Shown here: positions 12,096 through 24,051 of the stretch, piece by piece
Layout of the letters: the number at the start of each line of letters is the position of its first letter
Numbering within the stretch: position 1 is the first letter of the stretch
Assembly (NCBI RefSeq): GCF_030272615.1
Contig: NC_081414.1
Span: 820,034,396-820,098,395 of the forward strand
DNA length: 64,000 bases
Direction: 5' to 3'
Source: Cryptomeria japonica
Lineage: Eukaryota; Streptophyta; Pinopsida; Cupressales; Cupressaceae
Notes under the pieces: generated by a model
Databases searched by the model: none
Told to the model about the DNA's origin: nothing
What the model saw: the letters and a program-made list of their open reading frames with translations, nothing else
Program-made: the position numbers and the translations under genes

Positions 12096-13559
12096 TTTTT
12101 TTGTTGATAATACCTTGTTCAAGAAGGACCTTTTCAATGAATAGACATTTCTCAACAACTTCTTGAAATGTGGTCAAACAGTATTTGCAAAGTTCATATC
12201 TAATTTCCCGATTTAGGTTATGTGTGAACATCTCAATCATTTATTTTTGTGCAACATGACAAAGGTAACGACTAATCAAACTTTCTAAAAATGATGAAAA
12301 TGAATCTCCACTACGTTGTTTGGTGGTACATAAATTTGTCACTGAGACCTAATACTAAATGTTGTGGGAGAAGAGTTGAATGAATTTTCCATCCAATTCA
12401 CCCCAAGAACTAATCCCAAGAGGTAATCATGAAAACCACTCCATAGCTTGTCCCCATAAACTACATGGGAAGAGGTACATTATGTAAGAATCATCATAAG
12501 CAACCTCTATATAAGAACTAAATAATTCTCTAATATGTTCCTTAGGATCACCTTTTCCTTTTACTTGTCAAACTTAGGCACATCAAAATTAGGGGGAAAG
12601 GGTGGCGTGGGTATAGTCCTATCGAAAAGATAAGGACAAATATCTTGAAGGGTGTAATTATTGATAAGAGCACAAATACTAGCCTTTTTTCATTGTAATT
12701 CCTTCACTTTATATTGCAAATCATCATTAGGTGGTGTTGTATTCCTTTGATTTATCCCTATGCCAGAACCACTAGGTGGAGGAGGAGGAATGAAATTATT
12801 GTGATGACCATTGGGAGGAGGAACATAAGCATGATATTGGGTAATGAGTTGAGCTATGTAACTATGTGACTCTTGACCCCCTGGGATATGAATTCAGTAT
12901 TGATTATAAGGTCTTAATTGGGTGTGAGCATCATGTCCATGAGTATGATTGGTATTGAAAGCACAACCTTGGTTGTAGTCATCAAATGTAACATGAGGTT
13001 TTCTAGTGGAAGCATTGCTATGATTATGACCTTGATTGGTATTTTGATGTTGAGTTTTAGTATGTACACTAGTAGTTCTTTGGCAATGAAGGTCATTTGT
13101 ATGAGATTGCTCATGGTTTTTTTGAGTATGACTCTAGTAGGTACATGTTGGGAGGGGAATATCTAGTTTTTTCAAAAGGGATGAAGTTGAATTAGGCACA
13201 AGGATATCTCTATGTCTATTTCTACTAGCACTAGCACCATTTTGGTTGTCCTATACAAACGGAGACACATCAAAATCAAGAGATAACTTGACACCATCTT
13301 GAGAAAGCATTAAGAAATAACGTTGGCGGTCCTTGCGTAAAATTTACTCAAACAACTTATTGAATCTTGAGTTGGAAAAGTAATCTTGAATTTCTTCTAA
13401 GGTTAAGGACTCACCATCTGAATCTTGCACATTACTGCGGTTTTCAAAAGTCTTGGTGTTGTAAAACCCATCCTCATCATAGGTTTAAGTATCTATGTCT
13501 TGAGATCTTTGAGTTTCCTTGACTTATCTTCTATGTCTTTCAACTCCAGTTTCAACCAT
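12096..13559 (-). pseudogene. gag: Gag of element H, N-terminal and capsid part
   Basis: The start is taken at the ATG at 13559 (minus), reading MVETGVERHRR, equivalent to the MIETRSQNSRR start of element F gag. Downstream pieces match F in order: a Gln/Asn/Pro-rich stretch, PPPPPSGSGIG, a block ending in DICPYLFDRTIPTPPFP (F: DICPYPFDKSIPMPPFP), and MFTHNLNREIRYEL then FIEKVLLEQGI near 12100-12240 (F: MFTQNVNKDIVYDL, IEKVLIEQGV). At least a dozen stops or shifts break it. It is continued at 4535-5343 beyond insertion K. Gag would form the particle shell, and this copy cannot. Confidence 0.8.
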
Positions 13560-15708
13560 ACAAGGGAACAATTTTGACTTGAAAGAATGGAAAGATGACA
13601 AATGGGTAACGATGGAGCTAAGATATGACAATGACTAGAATAGCAAAAAAGTCAAGGGTTTGCCTTGCAAAGTTCCTAGGAGATGATAAATTCCAAAGTA
13701 AGATCTTAACTCAAGAGACTATAATGGTATCCTACTTGAAGATGATAGGTCTGAGCAAGAGATCACCTAGTGATATAAACGTTTGATGCAATATAGTAAG
13801 GACAACAAGGCCACTTTTTGACTTTGTAAGGGTTGACGTTTTGAATTGAGGTTTGAAGGGGGTGAAAATGAAAATGTAGCAATGGTGACCTAATAGTTGA
13901 CTGACTAGGAATCCAAAGGAATCAGTTGGGAAGCTCTTTCAGTCTCTCTAATTAGATACACAAAAGATACTAGGGATGTAATTTAACTAACCACAAATGT
14001 GTTTTAAGATCTAAATATGTAGTTTCAATTTCCAAATACATGGCAATGTGAGCCAAACATGTATTTTTGCAAAGTCCACAAATGCGACATAAGTGATGAA
14101 AATGTTATAGAATATGCCACAAACATAGCAGAATGTCTCAAAGGTGTGACAAAAAGTGTAATAGATGCAACAGAACGTCTCAAAGATGCATTTATGGTGA
14201 AAATTATTTTTCTTAATGTGTGTCTAAGTCTAAATTTTCTTTTTTGGATATCAAGTGTGACAAAATCTAATCGTTTGATGATTATTATGGCAATAAAACA
14301 TTGCAAACAAGAAGACACAATAGTTTTTGTGTAATTAATAATAACAAGGGTATGGCCTAGGATCCTCTAAGCTCAAATTTTCACTGGTCTTATCACAAAA
14401 GAAGACACACCAGACACTTATACTCCTAAGGTTGATGTCCAATGGCAACAAAATCAAGCCCACACTTGGAATCTTGTTCGACTCAAATGCACAACACCTT
14501 AAGGAGTGTTTTGCAATTTTATCTTTGCGAGAGAGGATAGATAGGGACCTCCATGACTAGAAGGATGACCCAATCACCCTCTCCCCAAAAAGATACTTAT
14601 AGCTTATGTGCAAAGACAGGGATTTTTGTCTCATCCCAAGGGAGCCATATGGTGAGTAACTTCAAGGCACAATTCACATCCCTTGCACTGGGAAAGGCAC
14701 CAAAAAAACTCAATCTATAGGGTGGCCTCTAAAATAAAGTTTCTAGTCGATGTTCAAAGACTTGACGCCTTGCTAACACCCAACAAGACAATTAAGGATT
14801 TGACCAACCCTTCTTGGAGAGATATAACATCTCAAAGGAAAAATTGCTTTGGGTCTTTCCCCTTGGAGTGATCACTCCTCCAAAGGCAGGCCCTTTACAA
14901 ATGAAAAAGAAGATATTTAGTGATTTCCCTTTCACCCAAGGTCCACAAAGGCAAGGGGAGAGGATACTTTCACAAACACCTTAGAGTTCCACAACATAAA
15001 GCGTGCAAGCACACAAGACTAAGAGTTCCTTTTAATGCACCAAAGTCCAAATGTGAGGTAATCTATGAAATCACAAATACACACCTACCTACCTTTTCAA
15101 AAATAACCTTCAATCCTGCAACACAAGGATTAGCATCAAGATAATAAATGCAAGGGGTCTTCTACAAGTGAATGAACAACTTCCAAAAATGAAAAAAAAC
15201 TAACTAGTAAAATACAAAAATAAAAAAACCATGCAAGACCACACATGCAACAATACATACCACACACATATTAATATTAGTCGTATACGCTTCAAAATTA
15301 ACCACACACACATCTATATTGACCCCAGATGTGGCAATAGTTTCCAAATACGTCACATAAATAATTTGCAAAAAATCTAAAAACCCTAGCCATATACATT
15401 GTAGAAACAAACACAAACATGCCAAGAATGACTGTAAACATGATAGACTATCATAGATGCAACAAAATAAAAATGTGAGTTTACATAAAACATAAACCAC
15501 ACAAGTGCCCAAATATACCACACACACATCAACAAATATACCACACACACATCAACACATCATATATAGAGATACAACATAAACTGTCAGAGACGCAAAA
15601 AGAATTGAAAATATCATAAATGCAACCTTCAAAATCTGTAAACACTAAAAAATTCAAAGAAAATAATTAGTAACAAGGAATAAGTGTCCCACTAGGCGTG
15701 CCAAAATG
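13560..15708 (-). other. Leader (5' untranslated region) of element H
   Basis: About 2.1 kb between LTR and gag, similar in length to F's leader (2.35 kb). It contains degraded relatives of the GCGTCTGTG word (for example GATGCAAC and GACGCAAAAAG on the plus strand) and CACACACATC runs near 15240-15560. The open frames on either strand here are low-complexity and not coding. Confidence 0.6.
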
Positions 15709-16479
15709 TCTATGCTAAATTGTAATTGTATTGTAAACCTTATAGTTTCAACCACAAAACCCTAAATCTACAATGAAATTCAACAAACATGAATGAAGAA
15801 CCATCAAACGTGCAAAATCATAAAATAAACTAAATGACGCCTTCACACATTCAAATGGGTTTTATCTTCATTGTTCTCCTATATTCATTGATCTTGTGTT
15901 GAGGGGTTTCTCTTAGATTTTTATGTTTGCACAAGAGCTCAATGAAGAGCGGATGTGGTTGTGATGATGTAGACTTGATCGTAATGATGTAAGCTATGAT
16001 TTCGACAGAGTGTAAGCATGCTCAAATACTATATCTCAAAATAAGGAGAGGATGCCACCTTTATAGAGAACATCCTAAAAACAGAGCAATAGGATCAAGA
16101 GGTGAGATAAAGATGGTCGGCTAAGATTAAAGATGGTATGTAGAAGAAATAATATAATAAAGGAGATGAATAAGATGGATTAGGAAATGGAGGCCACTTG
16201 TCATTTGGATAATGGAAAGTGGAAAAAGCTAAATGAATGAATTAAATAAATTTTAAAAAGAATATTTAATTAATAGAGGGAAGGCCACATAAATTATATA
16301 AATAAAATATTTATTTAATTTAGGGAAAAAGGGGAATTTAAAAAATATAAATATTTATATAAATTAGGATAGAAAAGGTTTGATGAATTAATTAAATAGA
16401 TAAATATTCATTTAGTTAATAGACGAAAAAAGGAATAATTAAATAAATAATTGGGATAGGACAATTTTAGGTGTCTACA
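15709..16479 (-). repeat. 5' LTR of element H
   Basis: On the minus strand it begins TGTAGACACCTAAAATTGTC (ending at 16479) and contains the AAATAAAT/ATTTATTT palindrome series near 16240-16450. It ends just before TTTTGGCACGCC at about 15708. About 770 bp, the same family as the LTRs of E and F. Confidence 0.8.
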
Positions 16480-16803
16480 GCTACTGTTACACATGCAAAA
16501 AAATTGGTTACAAAGCTATAGATTGTATATCTAATATGAGAAGAGGTGGAAATGGTCCACAACATGGTACCACATGCTATAATTGTAATAAACTAAGACA
16601 TATTGCTAGGTTCTACAATGGAGAGAGTGTAAGATCTTATGCTCCATTGAAGGAGATTGATCTGGATCAAGAAAAGAAGAAGATAGAGGAGATGTGGAAA
16701 AAGGGATAGGAGAAGAATAATGAGGGAAAAAGGATTTGAGCTTCTTCCTAGTGTATAAGGTTCCTCCAAAAATTAAAGGGAAGCACAATGTTAGGGGGGA
16801 GTT
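16480..16803 (+). pseudogene. gag: Copia-type gag C-terminus with two zinc knuckles
   Basis: Directly right of H's LTR a frame reads CYTCKKIGYKAIDC (16485 onward) and CYNCNKLRHIARFY: two CCHC knuckles, the first with Tyr for His and the second with Tyr for the last Cys. The downstream charged segment (EIDLDQEKKKIEEMWKKG) resembles the tail after the last knuckle of element C gag. A GGGGGGAG run follows, as after C's gag. It is the right-hand remainder of an element into which H inserted; the left part is off the window. Confidence 0.65.
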
Positions 16804-18599
16804 TGATGCAGAGGGATATCCTTCTCTAGAACTCTCAAGGGTTCAGTCACTCAAGGTGACACTCCAGAGGATCCTTCTGCATGCTAGGTGAAACTAACTC
16901 CCCATTCCAACTCCTATTGATCATGATTGATCATCTCATTAATATGACTAAGACTGCACTCTCAAGGTTTTAGTGACCTACTCACACCTTTGGACCCTAC
17001 TCAAGGATCAATACTTGAATCTTAATCCTCTCCATACTCTAACACAAATGTAGACTCTTCCCATACTTTATTTGAAGCATTACAAACCCAATCAAACTCC
17101 CAACTAGGTTCTCAAGACAAGAATGCTTAAAACTATCCGATCACTGGTTATTTGACAGTTACCAATTACCCCTCAAGTTGAACACTTCAAAACAATGGTT
17201 ACATGCACTCCCATCACCTAAGACACTTTCAAAATCAACTAGGCTCTATCCACACTCCAAGACATCTTTAAAACCAACTTGATTTGGCAATCAACTCACT
17301 TTACCTTATACTGTCCTCTTAGATATACCTATACACAGAGGTATATAACTTTTGAATCGGTTTAAAAATCCTCAATCTCTCTGGTGATATTCTTAGGAAA
17401 TTTATTTGGAACAACATATCAAAAATGTAGACAAATCCAACAGTTTAACTCTAAGATATGGCCCCTGCATCAGGCTACCTTTTTCTGTGATTGTCATTCG
17501 ATACCCTTTGCAAACTACTGGTTTAGCCCTTCCCTTGGGCACTCCACTTGCACCAAAACCTTTGGAAAGGTTTTAGACACACCAAAAAACCTCCTTCTAA
17601 GCCCTCCTGGCCATAACACACTTTATCATATCAAACAAAGCCTCTATCATTGACTGTGACAGTCAAACTACCCCGCTTTGACTGCAACAGTCATGAAAAC
17701 ATCATGAAGCACATGCCAAACCTTGAATGAAACCCTACACACACCTTGGAAAGGTATTATACACCCTTGACCTCATACCTTCCCAAAATGAGGATTGGTC
17801 AATCATTAAAACAAAATATATCACATTTATAAAGCTACTGGTTACCCTAAGCCAGGGTTCTAGCAGTTTTCACAAAAATGCAAAGAAATTTTCTTAAACA
17901 CAATGAAAATGAATGCCATGACTTCCAAAGAAAGGTTAAATCACTCCTTTATCATCCATAAACAAGAAACCTTCAAGATATGAATATCAAATTCATTAAA
18001 ATCAATAAGGATCAGACTGTTCGCGTTGAAACTCAGAAAATGCAAATAAAAATATGGATTTTATTGCTCCAAATGATTGTCTTTGACCATACACTCTCAA
18101 TATCTCTCAATATAATTGTTTTAAAAACTTTTATAACACTTTTGGCCTTCAAGACCGAACCATAACCACCCAACTACCTCTAACCACCTATTTTTGTCAT
18201 TTTTGCATTTTTGACAATAAAAGTTGCTCAAAAATTGTCAAGATTGACAATTTCATTTGTCAACTTGATACTTTGGAAACTAATAATCCTACCTAATTTT
18301 AAAAATTATTACATGATTTTATTCCTCACAAACCTATTCTACCCTTCAAAACCCAATTTTAGCCCTTTCTAGGCCTAATTGCCAATTTTGACAATTTTAC
18401 ACTTTTTGACCTTTTCATTACATTTCATTGCATTTATTGGCTCTAATGGCCATGACTACATTGTTTTAAGACCTTAAAGGCATTTTAGACTTCATTACTC
18501 ATTGATTATCCATGAGGGCCTATCAATGACCCTAGTGCACCTTGTCTCCATAGGTCTTCATAGGTGCTTCATAGGTGTTCCATAGGTGCTCCTACACCA
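16804..18599 (-). mobile_element. Solo LTR L
   Basis: On the minus strand it begins TGGTGTAGGAGCACC and ends CCTCTGCATCA, about 1.8 kb. Flanks are GAGTT (16799-16803) and AAGTT (18600-18604), a 5-bp duplication with one mismatch. No coding potential. Short CATAGGTG units recur near 18550-18590. Both ends were inferred from TG/CA plus flank matching, not from a second copy. Confidence 0.55.
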
Positions 18600-18604
18600 A
18601 AGTT

Positions 18605-19141
18605 ATTCAATGCATATATTTCATTCCACCTAAGTGTCGAGGATAACTTTTAAAGCTAATAGTTTCTATTATTTTTAAGAGATGGTTGAGGTAACAATGA
18701 AGAAAAGAAAGTAGGTTCCTAAATAGAACAAAAAGAAAGGATGATTCAAGTGATATTGCAAATTCATATGTTGGTGCGTCTATCAAATGAGAGATTCAAG
18801 GTATATCTTTTTTCTCTTGGATTGATGTGGTCTACTCCTCAGGGAGATTAGGATGATGTTTGGTTGTTTCTATCAGGTAGAGCAAGTAGTTGTTGGATAT
18901 TGTTAACAATGAGAACATGTGCCTGAGGGAGAGATTGTTGATTCTATAGTTGATTGCTCTAAAGGAGAGAAAATCATAGAGAAGAAAGAAGTGCATATGA
19001 ATAAAGAGAAAGGGGGAGAGAAAAGTGAAGAAAGAAGAGGGAAAGTGCGGTGAAGACCTTTAATCTTTTTCCTTGATGTCAAAGGAAGAGAGACAGTATT
19101 GTGGTGTTCATAGTGGTGCCATTAATGACAAAGGGGAAAAT
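18605..19141 (+). other. 3' untranslated remnant of the C-like element
   Basis: Purine-rich, no supported ORF. It ends in ATTAATGACAAAGGGG, which corresponds to ATCAATGCCAAAGGGGG before the 3' LTRs of B and C, so this is probably the 3' end of the element whose gag lies at 16480-16803. Confidence 0.45.
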
Positions 19142-19999
19142 TATTGGCAGATGTTGTCATTCATGACTTAGTGTTGTGATTGATGTCAACCCTCAACTTG
19201 TGTGTTGTCATTAACATTATGCTCAATATTGTGATTGCTAGATTGTGGAGTGATTGTTGACTCAATATTGAAGATGACATCGGAGATTGTTGTAAGTACA
19301 ATTATGGTGTTGTCCATTAGTGTCAACCCTTAGTGTAGTGTTGTCATTGATGTTGCATGGTGCAATTGTGTGCATAACTATGGTGAACATTGCTATGATG
19401 GAGATTATTGTAATTGTTGTCATTAATGACTAGGTTTTGTCATTAATGATATGTTGGTGATGAATCTTATGGAAGTATATGTTGATTGATGCCAAATCAC
19501 AACTTGTGTTGTTGATATTCTTTTTCTGATGAAGTATATGGTGTTAACTTATGTTGTTGTTGATTTTTTTATCCTTTTTTCATAGATTGATGTCTCGAGT
19601 GCTAACAAGGTGTTTTAATTTAGATGAATGTTCAAAAGTTTGATGGAGATTCAAATGAAGGTACACAAGGCTAATGGTTGAAGGTGTCAATCGTTATGGA
19701 TGTCCACCTTCTTGGTTTGATATCTACACCTAGTATTTTGAGATGGTGTTAGGTGTTGTCATTGATGTTTTGTGTGCAGTGTTGTAGAGATGTCGTTGGC
19801 TAGATGTCCACCCTTTTGGTGTTGATGTCCATACCAAATGAGTTGTGGTATTATCTTGATGGTGTGGTATGTCGAAGAAAAATGAGAGTGTTGATGCTCA
19901 TGGTTTATTGTAGAGATGACATCATGATGATACCATATTTAGATGAGGATTAGAAGAATTGAGATGAAGATAATAATTATTAAGATGATTAGAAGAATG
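19142..19999 (+). repeat. LTR D, part 1
   Basis: Starts TATTGGCAG where related LTRs have TGTTGGCAT, right after a purine run. It is rich in GTTGTCATTGATG-like words. It continues at 21207-21584 and 36859-38068 once two insertions are removed, which would make a 2.4-kb LTR. The joining relies on target-duplication logic; the LTR identity of part 1 is inferred. Confidence 0.45.
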
Positions 20000-21206
20000 T
20001 GTTGGAATGCACTGATACCGGTAGTAAACTGAGAGGGGGGGGTGAATCAGTTTACTAACAATAACAATAATTAATTCAATTGTAAACCTTAAACCGGCGC
20101 ACAACCCAATGAATAATATAACATGAAAGCACAACACACATAACACCAATATTTGATGTGGCAAATCCGGAAAGGGAAAAACCATGGTGGGAAACCCTAC
20201 CCACAATTAGATGAATACTCTGTAGTAGTATTATGAATAATTACAATGGGGTTTTCACATGCAGTAAGGCCAAAAATCTAGAGCGCACTACTCATCACAA
20301 AGGGAAGTCTCACTGAATTAAAAAATCATCGGACTACAATCTGGAAAACAATGATCTGTGAAAGTAGCATCTACTAATGCCTAATACATTTCCAGTTAAG
20401 TACTGATGTCTTCTCTGCAATACATAACCTTTCCAACCTTCACCTGAATGATATGACTTTATTCACACTTAATTCTTCTATGATAATGCAGACTTAACCA
20501 ACCATTGATATATAAATTACATGAGCAAGTCACCTATAAATATAGATCATCAACCTTATTGACAAGGTTGGCTAAACCCTAAACCCATAAATACAAAAAT
20601 TACATCATATAATACCACTGGAGCAATATTATGATTTACTTTACATAGCATGGACCTAAATCAAGTAACCAAACGATAATATCTGCTAGGGATTCCGCTA
20701 AGACCAAAATCCAACACGCTTCACTTGTCGATAGAAACCCTTAGTGAAAGTTTAACTAGATCCTAATAGGACCATCCAAGGCAAAGTTTCCAAATCCTTG
20801 GGATATGATCAGGAAGCACCAACAACATGAAAGAAACTGATTCGATAAGTTGGACCCAAAATCCACTGACTAAGTCACCAAAACGGCATCCTGGTAAAGC
20901 TAACCAGGAATGCTAGAAGCCGGTAAAGCCAAAAGTTAGTCGATAAAGCCAAGAACAAGTTGGTAAATACAAACACCAAAAGTGATAACCAAATCATAAA
21001 ATGACCAGAATATAGCAAGCATATAACCATCAGAATAAGCATCCAAAACCGATTCCAAAGGTCTGATCATACCGGATCAGAATCACAACCAAAACCAAAA
21101 TGGTCACCAAGACTAATTGGGATAGATCTAACCGAGATAGTCTCCAACCGAGATACAGTGTTGACATCAATGACAACAGTTAACCAAATCCATCATATAG
21201 CCAACA
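20000..21206 (-). mobile_element. Solo LTR M
   Basis: Plus-strand ends are TGTTGG...CCAACA, a perfect 6-bp inverted terminal repeat. Flanks GAATG (19995-19999) and TAATG (21207-21211) match at four of five. Read on the minus strand it shows the hallmarks of the B/C/D LTR group: a GTGGTTTTTCCCTTTCC-like stretch and a TTCACCCCCCCTCTCAG tail, so it is a related but distinct LTR. Confidence 0.7.
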
Positions 21207-21584
21207 TAATGATGATGAAGTGATATTTTTTAGATTATCTTGGGCATGCTACAAGTTGTTTTAGTATCTCCATTATTACTCTTGAGTAAAGAAAATATTG
21301 TTTTGGTGTCCAAAACTTTATTAAGAGAGAAATTGCAAAAGAGGTGTGTTGATGGAAGCCTAGAAGAATGCTTTGCATTCCTCTGTATTTGCAGATATGA
21401 TCTTGTGGCATTGGATGTAATTCCTATGCTCTATGGATGTTGTAATCCTATTTTTTTAAATCCTTGGTGTTGCAACTGATGTTATTAGTGAAGGTGGTAT
21501 ACTGATGTAGTATGTTGACAAGTTAGGACTAGTTTGGAGAATGCTTTGTATTTATCCACATTTAGGTATTGGCTTGGAGGGTAA
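21207..21584 (+). repeat. LTR D, part 2
   Basis: Sequence between solo LTR M and element B. No ORF of interest. Ends GGTAA, the left target duplication of B. Confidence 0.45.
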
Positions 21585-22637
21585 TGTTGGTATTATGGAT
21601 ATGTTGCATTGGTTTTTTCATTGATGTCAAAAATTGTCAATACTTATCCTTGTGGAGATCTTTGGTTATGTTCACCGGCTTGTTTAGTGGCACGCACAGT
21701 CACCGATATCTGGTTCACCGGCAAGATATATTGTTCACCGACACTGAGGATGATCTGTTATCATCTGGAGATTAGTTGGTTATGTTAAAGACATTGTTTG
21801 GACACTTGGTTTTGGTGATTTGGTTATTGGTCTAATCGAGTTTGCATATTTGTTGTTACCGGCAAATAGGTCTAGGTTATGGATTGGCAAGCGTTATCTA
21901 TTCCAGATCAGAATGACACAACATGGAGATGTTTTACTGATTGGTTATTATTTTAAATGCATTGAGCCGACATCATGCATCACATATTGATTCATTTGTA
22001 ATATTCTTAGTGAGCCAACCTACACATTTGGTCTTAGGTTTTGGTATATATGTAAGATCTCATTTGTGAGATTAAATAAGTAGAAGGTGCGAAAAGGAAT
22101 TGTAATAAGGTATATGCGAATATAAGCATAGCTATACATGCAGACATCATTTGAAGATTCAAGGAAGGCATAAAAAAGACAATCTGAGCTTAACCGGTAC
22201 TGAATCCAACATATGAAGATGCTATTTTGAGAAGTACATTATCATTGGATTTAACCATCCAATAGTAGTCAGTGTGACTCCCATTTTGTGATTGAGCAGT
22301 GAGCTCTAGGTAGTTGGCCTTTCTGCATGTGTAGACCCCATTTGTACACACATACTATCTATAGTAGTATCATCTGATTGTGGGTAAGGTTTCCCATCGT
22401 GGTTTTTCCCCTTACAGGGTTTCCACGTACAAATATTTGTGTTGTGTTGTGGATGTTATTTGTCTTTATGTTTCATGCATTAAACTTTACCGGTACTGTT
22501 ATTAACTGCTAAACTATCTACCGACATTAAGTTTGGTTTACCGATATTATGCACTAAGTTTGGTTAAGTTATATTTGGGTTGAAATTAATAGACAAATGA
22601 TTCACCCCCCCCTCTGAGTTGCCTCCGGGTCCTAACA
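21585..22637 (+). repeat. 5' LTR of B
   Basis: TGTTGGTATTATGGATATG...GGTCCTAACA, 1053 bp. Near the 3' end it has the GTGGTTTTTCCCCTTACAGG stretch and a CACCCCCCCCTCTGAG tail. Its upstream half repeats CACCG-containing words (CACCGGC, CACCGATAT, CACCGACAC). Confidence 0.92.
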
Positions 22638-22639
22638 AT

Positions 22640-22652
22640 TGGTATCAGAGCC
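22640..22652 (+). promoter_or_regulatory. Primer-binding site of B
   Basis: TGGTATCAGAGCC, the initiator-methionine tRNA complement, two bases after the LTR end. Confidence 0.9.
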
Positions 22653-22694
22653 AAGTCCTCTTTTTGCAGAAGTTTAATAGCTTGAGGAGATTCT

Positions 22695-23800
22695 ATGACA
22701 ACTAACTATTTCAGGAAGGACAGTCCGAAGCTTGATGGAACTAACTATGGTATATGGAATTTCATAATGGAGACTCGTCTGAATTACATTGGAAAAGACA
22801 TATGGGATGTTACAAAGAATGGCTATGTTGGTCCTACACAGAGTCAACCTAATCCACCAACCTCGGCTAAAGATCAGGAGAATGATTGCAAAGCAATAGA
22901 AGCACTCTTGAGCGCATTGTCAGATCAGAAAATCATGGGATTATCAGACCAATCTACTGCTAAAGCTATTTTTGATAAATTGGAGACATTGAATGAAGGT
23001 GATACCACTGTCAAAATTGCAAAACTGGAATGCTTTTGAGTTAGGTATGAAAATCTGAAAAATGGAAGAAGATGAAAGGATTTCTATTTTTATGGAAAGA
23101 GTTAATGAAATTGTTTTAGGTATACAATGTTGTGGAGGATCCTTAAGTGAAGATGAAATTGTTTCTAAATTTTTAAGAGCATTGCCACCAACATACAAAA
23201 TGAAAGTAATTGCTATTAATGAATTGAGAATAATGTCTAATGCATCAGTATCTAGAGATACTTTGGTTGGAAAACTTTCATCTTTTGAACTTGAGGAATT
23301 TGGTCCTATTGCTACAATTAAGACAGATTTGGCTTTCAAAGCTTCATCATCTACGACATCATCATCATCATCTGAAAAATCTGATTGGAAAGCACTCTAT
23401 GCTAGAGAACTTGAGGAAATCATAAGAGAGAATGAAAAAATTGAAGAGCTTAAAGCACTATTTGCAAGGAAAATGCCTAAAGGTACAGTTGGAAGTAAGT
23501 ATGAAGGTAAATTACCATTTAAATGTTTTAACTGCAATAAAATTGGTCATATGGCATCTAGGTGTCCTGATAGACATGCAAGATTGAAAGAAGAAGCTAA
23601 AAGAACATATAAGCCTAATCCTGAATATCAGAGATACAAATTTAATAAGAATAGAGACAAGTCATGTTACTATGTTGATGAAGGAGTTACTGATAACTTT
23701 GATGAGAAACCGATAGACAATGGATGGGCTTTTGTTGCAATAACAAAAGATCAATCGACACCTACTATTCAACTGGTAGAGCAGGCCCTGGTAGCTAAAA
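22695..23800 (+). pseudogene. gag: Gag of element B
   Basis: Starts MTTNYFRKDSPKLDGTNYGI 57 bp after the LTR. The KLDGTNYGIWNFIMETRL opening followed by an acidic/Gln-rich helix set is the copia gag (UBN2-type) arrangement. About 115 codons in, a TGA at 23037-23039 (probably from CGA) and one extra A near 23056 shift the frame, which resumes with MEEDERISIFMERVNEI. A single CCHC zinc knuckle, CFNCNKIGHMASRC, lies at 23524-23565, followed by a basic tail. Gag packages element RNA in cytoplasmic particles. With the shift repaired by eye the length (about 370 codons) is ordinary for the family. Confidence 0.88.
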
Positions 23801-24051
23801 TTGAAGAAAAGGATGAATGGATCATTGATTCTGGATGTTCACATCATATGATTGGTGATAAGAGTAAATTCTTAACCTTTCAAGAATATAATGGAGGTCT
23901 AGTAAGATTTGGGGATGACAAAGCTTGTTTGATTAGAGGAAAAGGAACTATATCTTTTGATGGTAAGCACAATACTGATAATGTTTACTATGTTGAAGGT
24001 TTGAAGCATAATCTTTTAAGTGTTGGTCAATTAGTTGAAAAAGGATTTTAG
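23801..24051 (+). pseudogene. pol: Protease of element B, cut by C
   Basis: In frame with the end of gag. It reads EWIIDSGCSHHMIG (23815-23856), the copia aspartic protease active site D-S-G, then GKGTISF and LKHNLLSVGQLVEKGF, the usual protease C-terminal block. The frame ends at a TAG that is part of the target duplication of element C (TTTAG, originally TTCAG). It continues at 32641 with QLQFKNGKCKI. The protease would process the Gag-Pol polyprotein. Confidence 0.88.

Larger units (their letters stand above)
4535..16479 (-). mobile_element. Ty3/gypsy element H, minus strand, truncated by A and split by K
   Basis: Reading leftward from 16479: 5' LTR (TGTAGACACCTAAAATTGTC start), primer-site region TTTTGGCACGCC, long leader, gag starting at 13559, then insertion K, then more gag down to 4535 where element A cuts it. 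LTR ends and gag match element F (47473-63458), so both belong to one family. H's pol must lie beyond the left edge. The base at 16480 begins unrelated copia gag, which fixes the right boundary. Confidence 0.75.

Noticed and set aside
15204-15548. Cys/Val-rich minus-strand open frame with a membrane-like look
   Set aside because: It comes from CACACA-type low-complexity sequence in H's leader and has no counterpart in F.
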